Assembly: GCA_025055175.1 (NCBI GenBank)
Contig: JANWYT010000027.1
Location: 62,001-126,000 of the forward strand
DNA length: 64,000 nucleotides
Direction of reading: 5' to 3'
Origin: Anaerolineae bacterium
Lineage (GTDB): Bacteria; Chloroflexota; Anaerolineae; Aggregatilineales; Phototrophicaceae
Shown here: piece by piece, positions 17,633 to 29,600 of the stretch
How the letters are laid out: every line of letters starts with the position of its first letter
How positions within the stretch are numbered: the stretch's first letter is position 1
Notes under the pieces: generated by a model
The model's input: only the letters and a program-made list of their open reading frames with translations
Databases searched by the model: none
What the model was told of the DNA's origin: nothing
Position numbers and translations under genes: made by a program

Positions 17633-20600
17633 ATGAAGCCCTCGATTAACCGACACACCCCCCGGTTATGGAGTGCCTCCCCCTCGCAGGTCAAGGCGCG
17701 CCACCTCGTTCTCCTCGTTTTTATCCTAGCACAATTATTCTTCGTCACTTCGCTGGTCTTCGCCAGTGGTACGCTGTCGCTAGACGTGAGCATCGTCGAC
17801 CCCACCACACCTACCGTGCAGACTGGCCAGATCGTCGAATACCTGATCGACTTCTCCTGCTCCAGCACCAGCATGAACTGCGGCACGCTGACTATCAACT
17901 TCACGCTAGACACGGAGCTAGACTTCATCGAAGCCATCGCGCCGCCTGGCTACAACTGGACGTACAACCCCGTAACTCGCGTCTTGACCATCGTCAACAA
18001 CCCCCTCATCAACCCCACCTTCGACGACGGTGAAGCGGGGCAGGTGACAGTGCGTGCCCGCGTCGGCCAAAACCTGAGCGACTTGCAGCTCAACGCCACT
18101 GTCAACGGCACAATCACCAATGGCCCTGGCGGCAACCCCATCACCATCCCTGTCCCTGGCCCAACGCTGACTATCCTCACGCCCAACGGCGGCTGGACGC
18201 TGGACAAGAGCAAAGTCTCGCCCGCTGATCCCGTTGGCCCAGCCTCTGGCGGCCAGGCGACGTACCAACTACGCGCCTGCCCAGGCACGACTGGCGTCGC
18301 GCGCATGGACACCATCTCCTTCGTGGATCGCTTCCCCGAAGGAGCCGTCCCCGTCGCGCCGTTGCCCACTGGCGCCACCATCCACGACGAATTGCCAGCG
18401 CCCAGCGGCAACGGCATCAACGACACCATCCGCTGGACAGTAGATGTGACCGGCACTGGCCCTGGCGGCCTATGGACGGCCAACGACGGCTGCATCACCC
18501 AGACGTACACCGTCGAGTTCCCCGCAGCTGCCTTCCCGCCCGGCACACCCATCAACAACACCGCTTACTTCAGCTACGTCACGCCTGATGGCTACCCGCC
18601 CGTGCCTGGCCCCTGCCCAACGAGCTGCGCCGGCACGGATGGCAACGGCACGACTTCTTCCAACCCGGTGGCCAATCTGCAAGCCGATAAAGACGGCCCT
18701 GGCACGAGCGCCGTCATCGCCCCTGGCTTGGTCAACGGCACGAGCGTCTTCACGCTGAACTGGAACCTCAGCCAGGCCAACGCCTCCGTCAGCGGCTTCA
18801 TCGTCCAGGACATCTTCCCGACGACGGTAGCCGGCCCCGTCCAGTCGATCATCGACGTGCAGGAGCTGGGCAGCGGCACGTGGCCAGGCGGCCACGTCGC
18901 CCAGCTACAAACCTTCGACGGCACGACTTGGACGACGCGCGCGACGGTCAACGGCAGCAGCAACGTCGTCCTCACCCCGCCAGGCGGCTTCCCAGCAGGC
19001 ATTCGCGGCATGCGCCTGGTCTTCACAGGGCCTGTGCCGCCTGGCTTCGCGCCCGTCACCCGTCCCTCGATCCGCTTCATCATCCCCGACGGCCTCGACC
19101 CAGCCAACTACGATCAGGACGGCCCTGGCCCGCTCAAATACCGCGACTACAACAACTGCCTGACCTTCAGCGGCACAGTGGCCGGCGGCACGTTCAACGC
19201 CCCTGGCTCAGTCTGCGAGGCTTTCCGCGTCGGCAAGGATAACACGGACGGCTTCGCCAACATCCTGGTGAGCAAGACCAGCAGCCCCAGCGAGGTCTTC
19301 CCGCTGGAAGAGATCACCTTCACGCTGACTCTTTCGCTCACCCAGGAAGCTTCCAGCAATCTGATTAACCCCGTCATCGAAGACGTGCTACCCTTCGGCA
19401 TGCAGGCCTTGCGTGTGACCGGCGTCAACTTCAGCGCCAATATGACGCCTAGCGAGCAAGTGTTCCCCTACGTCAACATCGACACCGTGACAGGCACGCA
19501 CCCCATCACTGCCGCGCCTGTCAGCCTCCAGCGCTTGCGCTTCTACTGGCGCAACACGCCCTTCGGCGGCAGCAACTACGACCTGGACAGCCCTGCAGGC
19601 AGCGAGACCTTCGCCAACCCCGTCCCGCCCACTTACAACTTCAGCCTCATCCCCGACGATGACGGCGCGCCCGTCACAGGCAATCCTATCTCTATCGCGC
19701 GCCCAGCGACTGGTGCGAAGACCATCACCATCCAGTTCGTAGCCATGCCCCGCCTCGATACGCCCTCTGGCGACAATGGCGGCAACCAATTCGTCTACGC
19801 CAACACCACGCGCACCGTCGCTAACTCGCCCAACCTAGTGTGTCAGAGCGGCATGACTGGCACGGACAGTGGCGACATCGACGGCGACGGCAACACCACC
19901 GAGACGCGCTGCGACACGACGGGCAACTATCGCATCCGCGAAGCGGCCCAGATGTCTTCGCAGAAGTGGATTCGCAGCGTCGTCGGGCCCTTCGGCTTCT
20001 TGGACGCTACCAACCTGAACAACCCCTCGCCCAGCTGTCCGATCTTCACTTACGACCCCTCAAGCACGCCGCCCAACACGCCCGTCAATTACACGCGCTA
20101 CCCCTGCGTGGCCCAGGCCGTCCAGGGCGGGGCGATTGAGTACTTGATGCGCATCCAAAACAGCGGCCTGGTCAACGTCAACGAATTCATCCTATACGAC
20201 GTACTGTCCCACGTGGGCGACGTCGGCGTGTCGCAAGCCACGGCTGGGCAGCCGCGCTTCAGCGAATTCCGCACCTTCCTCACAGGCCCCATCGTCCTGG
20301 AAGCCATCGCTAAGCTGCCGACCGGCTGGCCTGTCGCTGACACCCCCACCTTCGTCATCGAATACAACGAAGTGACGCCGCACAACAACTCCTGCCGTCC
20401 AGAGATGTCCAACACGGCCACCATTACTCCTGCCGATCACTGGCAGCCAGGCTGTAACAACACCTGGGTGACGACGCCCTCTAGTTGGGGCGCAGTAACC
20501 AGCTTCCGCATTCGCCAGACGGGCGGCCTCGTGCCGCCTGGCGCCGAGCTAATCTTCAGCGCCCCTGCCATCGTCAGCAATCAGACCATACCCGGTGGCT

Positions 20601-23600
20601 GGGAGGCAGAGACGGGCGAGATCGCCTGGAACAACTTCGCTCAGCGCTTCCGCAACGCGCCATCGGGCCGCCGCTTGCTGACGGCAGAGCCGCGCAAGGT
20701 CGGCGTCATCGTCCCAGAGGTCTACAGCATCGGCAATCGCGTCTGGATCGACAACGGTGGCGGAGCAGGCGGCATCGCCGGCGACGGCATCCTGAACGGC
20801 ACAGAGGCGGGGATCAACGGCGTCGAAGTCCAGCTGTGGACGCGCACGCGCCCCAATCCCAGCAGTCCCTACGGCGCATGGTCGCTCTTCAGGACGGATA
20901 CCACCCGCGCTGATACGTCCACGCCCGGCAAGGACGGCTTCTACTTCTTCGGCAACTTGCCCGGCGGCATCAACCGCGAATACCGCGTCCTGATCCCGCA
21001 CACGCAATTCTCGCCCGGCCCAGACAACACCTACGGCACGTTGGACGACGCCATCCTGGCCACCTACATCAGCAGCAACTACACTGGCGTAGACGCCAGC
21101 GGCGGCGCTTACCAGGCCAGCCAAAGCAACGCGCGCCTCGATCAGCGCGACAACGGCGTCAATCCCGGCACTTTCGCGGGCTACACCAATGCGACCACCG
21201 GTGGCGATGGCTTCCCGAATGGCGGCGTGCGCACCCAAACCTTCCAGCTGACGCGCGGTCAGACGAGCAGCCTCTCCACCCAGGGCGATCAGTCTACCGC
21301 CGACAACGCCAACGCCAACGTCAACCTGGACAACACCAATCCTGACGCTGGCCCACAGCGCAACGAGGGCCAGTTCGGGCGCGGCCAGGACTACGAGCGC
21401 AACGACTACAGCGACCTGACGCGCGACTTCGGCTTCTTCACGCCCATGTCCATTGGCAACCGCGTCTGGCGCGACGATGGCCGCGACTTGAGCGCCCCCA
21501 ATAACTTCAACCAGCTCCTCTTCAACAACGGCATCCAGGACGGGGATGAGCTGGGGATCGCCGGCGTGCAGGTGCGCTTGCAGCGCGACATCAACCTAGA
21601 CGGCGACTTCGACGACCCCGGCGAAGGCAACTTCGCCAACACGACGACGGACGCCAACGGCTACTATATCTTCGATGGCCTGCCGCCCGGCAATTACCGC
21701 GTCCTCATCCTGAACACGAACTTCACCGGCTCCAACCCGCTGGCTGGCCTGCTCAGCAGCTACAGCCCAACGGCGCCCGTGGACGCCGCGCCTGACCGCA
21801 ACGATCACGGCATCGACAACGCCAACCCAGCTGTTAACGGCATTCTCTCGCCGACGATCACCCTCCAGCCGCCAGGCGGCGAGCCGACGGGCGAGACCGA
21901 CTTGAGCGGCAACGCCAGCGCGCACGGCCCGCTGTTCCGAGGCCGCAACGGCGAGCTAGACGCCAACAGCGACCTGACGGTAGACTTCGGCTTCATCGCG
22001 CCCCTGAGCATCGGCAATCGCGTCTGGATCGACGACGGGCGCATCGGCCCTGGCACCTACAACCCTGCCCAATTCGACGACGGCATCCTCAACGGCGCTG
22101 AGCTGGGCGTGCAAGGCGTCACCGTCAGACTGTACTTCGCCTCCAATCTGACGACGCCCATCGCCACCACCACCACCGACGCCAACGGCTACTACCTGTT
22201 CCAGTACTTGCCGCCTGGCGATTACGTCGTGGAGATTCCCAGCAGCAACTTCGTGTTGGGTGGCCCGCTCTACCTGCACTTCAGCAGCACCAGCGTGCCA
22301 GCGCCCGTGGACGCCACGCCCAACGACAGGGATCACGGCATCGACGTGGCCGATCCCACTGTCAGCCCGGTGCGCAGCCCCGTCATTCAACTGCGGCCCA
22401 ACCAAGAGCCGACCAACGAAGACCCCGCCAACCCCACCACCAACACGGGCATAGGCCTGGGCGTCTTCACGGGGACAGGCCAGCCCATCCGCGACAGCGA
22501 CAGCGACCTGACCGTCGACTTCGGCTTCGTGCGTCCGGTGGCCATCGGCAACCGCGTCTGGCTAGACGACAACAGCGTTGGCCAGCTGCCTGGCGATGGC
22601 ATTCGCCAAGCCACCGAAGTCGGTATCAACGGCGTCACCGTCCAACTCTACTTGCAAGGCCAGACGCCCGGCGTCGACACCCCCATCGCCAGCACCGTCA
22701 CCGCCAACGGCGGCTACTACTTGTTCGACCGCAAGGGCAACAACCAGGCCGACCCGAACGCGGCGCGCCTGGGCCTGGGCAACTACTTCGTCCATATCCC
22801 CGCCAGCAACTTCACGGGCAGCGGCCCGCTGGTGGGCTACATCAACAGCGACAACGGCCCAGCCACCAACGGCGGCGACACGGGCATCGACAGCGTGACT
22901 GGCGGCGGCGACGAGAACGGCCAGAACACGCTCGTCCCAACCAACCCCGCCACCTATCCGACGGTGACAGGCGTCTCCAGCTCCATCATCCAACTGGGCT
23001 ACGACGTCGAGCCGCTCAACGAAGTTGACCGCGATCCCACGCGCCTCGTCGATCCTGACGGACGCAGCGTCAACGATGGCAGCAGCGACTTGACCATCGA
23101 CTTCGGCTTTTACCGTCCGCGCATGTCCATCGGCAATCGCGTCTGGTTGGACAACGGCGCGGGTGGCGGTCTCTTCGGCAACGGCGTCCAGGACGGCACA
23201 GAGCCAGGCATTGCCAACGTCGTCGTCAATCTGTATCGCGACGACGACAACAACGGCGTGCCAGATACTGCCCCAGGCTCGCCGCTGGCCAGCACCACCA
23301 CCGACAGCAACGGCTACTACATCTTCGACGGCCTGCTGCCAGGCCGCTACATCGTCACCGTCGCCGCCAGCAACTTCGCGTCCGGCGGCCCGCTGTTCGA
23401 ACACGGCAGCAGCATCGGCAACTACAGCGCCCCCACCACCGCCAACACCCGCGACGACCGTCGCGATAACGGCATCGACAACCCGAACCCCACCATAAAC
23501 TACGGCGTCATCAGCCACAGCGTCAACCTGACTCTGTTCGGCGAACCGACCAACGAAGCCCCTGGCGACCTCAGCGGCAACCCCGCTCACGGCCCCGGCT

Positions 23601-26600
23601 TCATCGGCAACAACGCTGAAGTCAACATCAACAGCAACATGACCATCGACTTCGGCTTCGTGCGCTACATGAGCCTGGGCAACCGCGTCTGGCTCGACGA
23701 CGGCGCAGGCGGCGGCACGCGCAACGACGGCATCCAAAACGGCGCCGAAGTCGGCATCGACGGCGTCACCGTCGAGCTGTACCGCGACGACAACAACGAC
23801 GGCGTCCCCGACGGCCCGGCCATCGCCACCACCACCACCTCCGGCGGCGGCTACTACCTGTTCGACGGCCTCTTCCCCGGCCTCTACATCGTCGGCATCC
23901 CCGCCAGCAACTTCACCGGCTCCGGCGTCCTGGTCGGCTACGACAGCAGCTACGACGGCCACCCCACCCAGCCCAACCTGCCCACCAACGACGGCGTCGA
24001 CCGCAACGACAACGGCATCGACGCCCCCAATCCTCCCGCCACCGGCGTCATCAGCCGCACCATCGAACTGGCCTACGACACCGAGCCGACCAGCGAGACC
24101 GACCTGCAAACCGCCAACCCCAGCGCCCTGCCAGGCCCCAACAGCCGCGGCCGCAACAACGAGGCCAACGCCAACAGCGACCTCACCATCGACTTCGGCT
24201 TCTTCCCACCGCGCATGTCCCTCGGCAACCGCGTCTGGTTCGACGACGGCGCAGGCGGCGGCACGCGCAACAACGGCCTCCAAGACGGCGCTGAACTGGG
24301 CGTCGCCAACGTCGTCGTCAACCTGTACCGCGACGTCAACAACGACGGCCAGCCCGATGAACCAGCCGCTTCGCCCTTCCGCACCACCACCACCGACAGC
24401 AACGGCTACTACATCTTCGACGACCTGTCGCCAGGACGCTACATCGTCACCGTCGCCGCCAGCAACTTCACGGGCAGCGCCCCGTTGGCCGGCTTCGGCA
24501 GCAGCACCGGCAACTACAGCGCCCCCACTACCGCCAACACCCGCGACGACCGCCGCGATAACGGCATCGATCCCGTCGATTACACCACCGGCTATGGCGT
24601 CCGCAGCCACGTCGTCACCCTGACGCTCTATCAAGAGCCGACCAACGAAGCCCCCGGCGACCTCAGCGGCAACCCCGCTCACGGCCCCGGCTTCATCGGC
24701 AACAACGGCGAGTTCAACGCCAACAGCAACATGACCATCGACTTCGGCTTCGTGCGCTACATGAGCCTGGGCAACCGCGTCTGGCTGGACAATGGAGCGG
24801 GCGGCGGCACGCGCAACGACGGCATCCAAAACGGCGCTGAGCCAGGCATCGACGGCGTCACCGTCCAACTGTTCGCAGCCGATGGCGCAGGCAACCCGAC
24901 CGGCCCCGTCCTACAGACGGCCACCACGTCGGGCGGCGGCTACTACCTGTTCGACGGCCTCTTCCCTGGCGACTACGTCGTCGTCATCCCCGCCAGCAAC
25001 TTCACTGGCTCTGGTGCGCTGGTCAACTTCAACAGCAGCTACGACGGCACGGGCGGCAACTTGCTCGACAACGGCGTCGACCGCAACGACAACGGCATCG
25101 ACGAGAACTTGCCAGCCGTTAACGGCGTGCGCAGCCGCGCCATCAACCTGGCCTACGACGCCGAGCCGACCAGCGAGACCGACCTGCAAGCCCCCAACCC
25201 CAGCGCCCTGCCAGGCCCCAACAGCCGCGGCCGCAACAACGAGGCCAACGCCAACAGCGAACTCACCGTCGACTTCGGCTTCGTCGAACCGCGTTACAGC
25301 TTGGGCAACTTCGTCTGGTACGACTACAACAACAACGGTCAGTACGACACCGGCTTCGTCGGCCCGGCGGCCTTCCGCAACGAAGCGCCTGCTCCTGGCG
25401 TCACCGTGCGCTTGTACTTCTCCAGCGGCAACGACACTAGTGGGCGCGGCATCCCAACGACCCCGCTCTCCAGCCCGTTCCGCACCACCACGACGGACGC
25501 CAACGGCTACTACCTCTTCGATGACCTGCCGGCGGGCAACTACGTCATCTGGATCGACGCGCTGAACTTCCGCTCCGTTCCGACGCCTGGCCCGCTGTTC
25601 GAATACCGCAGCAGCACGGACGTCTACAGCGCCCCGACGGTCAGCAACGCGCGCCTGGACACCCGCGACAACGGCGTCGATGAAGCCAACCCTGTCGTCA
25701 ACGGCGTCTACAGCACGACGATCAGCGTCACCAAGAACGCCCTGCCCATCGGCGAGCCAGACCTATCCAGCAACCCGACGCACGGCCCAGCCGGCGAACG
25801 GCGCGGCAACTTCGGCCAGCTAGACAGCGACAGCGACCTGACGCGCGACTTCAGCTTCTTCAAGTTCATGTCCATCGGCAATCGCGTCTGGCTCGATCCG
25901 AACAACAACGGCATCGTGGACGCGGGCGAGAGCGGCATTGCGGGCGTCACAGTGCAGCTGTGGGAAGACACCGACCTGGACGGCACTTACGAGACGCTGC
26001 GCGACACGCGCCTCACCAACGCCACCGGCCACTATCTGTTCGATGGCTTGCTGCCTGGCGATTACCTGGTCGTCATCCCCGCCAGCAACTTCAGCAGCGG
26101 CGGCGCGCTGGACGGCCTGAACAGCAGCAACTACACCGGCCCAGATAACAACAGCAACGGCGCTTACGCTGCTCCCACCACGGCTAGCCGCCTGGACAAC
26201 CGCGACAACGGCTTCCCGCCCACCATTGGGCCGTTCGTCGGCGGCGTGACCAGCAGCCCCATCCAGCTGCGCATCGACAGCGAACCGACGGGCGAGACCG
26301 ACTTGGCCTCCGGCCTGGGCGCCAACGGCGAGACCAATCGCAACAGCAACCTGACCATCGACTTCGGCTTCGTCGGCGACCTGCTCAGCTTGGGCAACCG
26401 CGTCTGGCTCGACCCGAACAACAACGGCCAGCAGGACACAGGTGAGAACGGCATCGCTAATGTGCGCGTGAGCCTGTATCGCGATGTGGACAACAACGGC
26501 ATCCCCGACGGCCCGGCCATCCAGACCACGCTCACCGACGCCAACGGCTACTACCTGTTCGATAACCTGCCGCCAGGGCGCTACATCGTCGGCCTAGACA

Positions 26601-29600
26601 ACAGCAACTTCGGCCCGTCGCAGCCGCTCAACGGCCTCATCAGCAGCACCTACAACGGCCCCAGCAGCAACGACGGCGGTTACAACGCCCCGACGGTCAG
26701 CAACGCGCGCAACGACCGCCTCGACAATGGTCGCGACACGCTCAACCCGACCTTCGGCCTGCTGTCGCACACGATCGAATTGGCGCGCACCGCAGAGCCT
26801 GTCGGCGAGACGGACATCGGCCCGCAGGGCATTGGTGCAGGTGGCCAGGACAACAGCAGCAACTTGACTATCGACTTCGGCCTGTTCCGCCCGCTGAGCA
26901 TCGGCAACCGCGTCTGGCTGGACAACGGCGGCGGCGCGCTGACCAACAACGGCCTCCAGGACGCCATCGAAGTCGGCATTGCGGGCGTCGAACTGCGCCT
27001 CTACCGCTACATCGGCACGAATCCCACGCCGACCGACTACACGACCAATCCTGGTGACTACACGCCCGTGCTGGACGCCCTGAGCAACCCGCGCACTAGC
27101 ACCACCGACGCCAACGGCTACTACCTCTTCGACGGCCTGGGTCAGGGGATTTACGTCGTCGTCGTCGCGCCCAGCAACTTCGCACCTGGTGGCCCGCTGG
27201 AGAACTTCAACAACAGCACGCCCACCTTCGCTACGCCAGCCGACCGCAACGACAACGGCATCAACAACCCCAGCCCAGCTACGCTCGGCATCGCCAGCAA
27301 CCCCGTCACCCTCACGGTCGGCGGCGCGCCCACCGGCGAGACCGACCTGAGCGGCAACACAGTGGCGCACGGCCCCAACAGTCGCGGGCGCAATGGCGAA
27401 ACAGACAACAACAGCAACCTGACCATCGACTTCGGCTTCGTCCCGACGACCACGCTCAGCCTGGGCAACCGCGTCTGGATTGACGAAGGCCCGAACGGTC
27501 GCAACGGCGTGCTGGACGCCGGCGAGAGCGGGGCGGCCAACGTGCGCGTCAGCCTGTACTTCGACAGCAACAACGACGGCGCGCCGGACGGCCCAGCCAT
27601 CGCCACCACCATCACCGACGCTAACGGCTACTACCTGTTCGATAACCTAGCCCCAGGGCGCTACATCGTCGGCCTAGACGCCAGCAACTTCGTCGGTAGC
27701 GGCCCGCTGGTGGGCTACGGCAGCAGCCCCTACACCGGTCCCAGCAGCGCCAGCGGCGCTTACAACGCCCCGCCCAGCGCGACGCGCGACGACAACCGCG
27801 ACAACGGCATCGACAATCCAGCGCCCAACCTGGGCAACGGCATCATCAGCCACAGCATCCTGCTCCAGCCAGGCAACCAGTCCACCGTCGACAGCGACGT
27901 TGGCCCGCAAGGGACGGGCGCCGGCGGCGTCGACGCCAACAGCAACCTGACCATCGACTTCGGCCTGTACCGCCCGCTGAGCATCGGCAACCGCGTCTGG
28001 CTGGATAACGGCCCCGCCGCCCAGACCAACAACGGCCTGCAAGACCCCGGCGAGTTGGGCATCGCTGGCGTCATCGTAGAGCTGTACGCCGCCGATACCA
28101 CCACCGGCCAACGCATCGGCTCAGCCCTGGCCACCACCATCACCGACGCCAACGGCTACTACATCTTCGATGGCTTGTTGCCCGGCAGCTATGTCGTCTT
28201 CTTGCCGACTGTCAACTTCACGGGCAGCGGCCCGCTGGTCGGCATGACCAACAGCGTCCCCACCAACCCCAATCCGCTGACGGGCGAGCAAAATGTGGAT
28301 CGCAACGACAACGGCATCAACGATCCCACGCCAGCCGTCAACGGCATCGCCAGCAACATGATCGTGCTGGCCTACAACACCATGCCCACCAACGAGACCG
28401 ACCTGAGCGGCAACACGACGGCGCATGGCCCGAACAGCCGCGGTCGCAACGGCGAAGCCAACAACAACAGCAACCTGACGGTGGACTTCGGCTTCTTCGT
28501 CGATGGTGGCACGCGCATGAGCCTGGGCAACCGCGTCTGGCTGGACAACGGCGCGGGCGGCGGCACGGCCAACGACGGCACTCAGAACGGCGCAGAGCCA
28601 GGCGTCGATGGCGTGACGGTCGAGCTGTACGCCGACGCCGACGGCAATGGCGTCCCCGACAGCCTCACGCCGCTGGCCAGCACCGTCACGACGGGCGACG
28701 GCTACTACTTGTTCGATAACCTGCTGCCAGGACGCTACGTCGTCGTCATACCCGCCAGCAACTTCGACAACCCCACCGATCCGCTCTATGGCACGCTGAG
28801 CAGCACCGGCGCCTACACATCGCCCAGCAGCGGCCCGCGCACCGACCAGCTGGACAACGGCGTCGACGTCGTCAATCCGGCGGTCAGCGGCGTGCGCAGC
28901 GGCACGATCCAGCTGGTGCTGGGCAACGAGACGACGGGCGAGACCGACCTCGGCCCGCAGGGGACGGGGCTAGATGCTAACGGCAACCCCATCGCCGACA
29001 ACAACAGCAACCTGACCATCGACTTCGGCTTTGTGACGCGCTTTGACTGGGGCGACGCGCCCGACACCGGCGGCGCCTTCACCTTCCCCAACGGCAGCCC
29101 TGCCAACTACGGCACGAGCAACGCCACCGGCGGCCCCAGCCACCGCATCGTCAGCGGCCTATACATGGGCAGCCGCGTGGACGCCGAAAATGATGGCCAG
29201 CCCAACGCCCCCGCCGACGGCGACGACGTCAACGGCACGCCCGACGACGAGGACGGCGTGGTCTTCCCGCCGCTGGTCGCCGGCTTGCCCGCCCCCGTCC
29301 AGGTCACCGTCTTCAACAACACGGGCCAGCCCGCCACCCTGGTCGGCTGGATCGACTTCAACGGCAACGGCGTCTTCGACGCGAGCGAAGCCGTCAGCGC
29401 CACTGTCCCCAGCAGTACGACCCCACAGGTCATCACCCTGACTTTCACCGTCCCCGCCGGCTCTGACTTGCCCGCTCAGACGGGCGGCACGACCTACGCG
29501 CGCTTCCGCCTCAGCACCGACCCGACGCTGACGACTGGCACGCCTGGCGGCCCCGTCAACGACGGCGAGGTGGAAGATTACCGCGTCACCATCCAGCCGC

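Noticed and set aside
22562-24868. 768-codon open frame on the minus strand inside the giant gene
   Set aside because: It is the antisense shadow of the repetitive, codon-biased SdrD-B modules (runs of Val/Ala/Asp/Gly). It has no ribosome-binding site or family resemblance, and the plus-strand product is unmistakable.
20726-29040. CRISPR-like or satellite interpretation of the regularly spaced repeats
   Set aside because: The period is about 500-720 bases, in frame and coding. It reflects protein modules, not short repeats with spacers.
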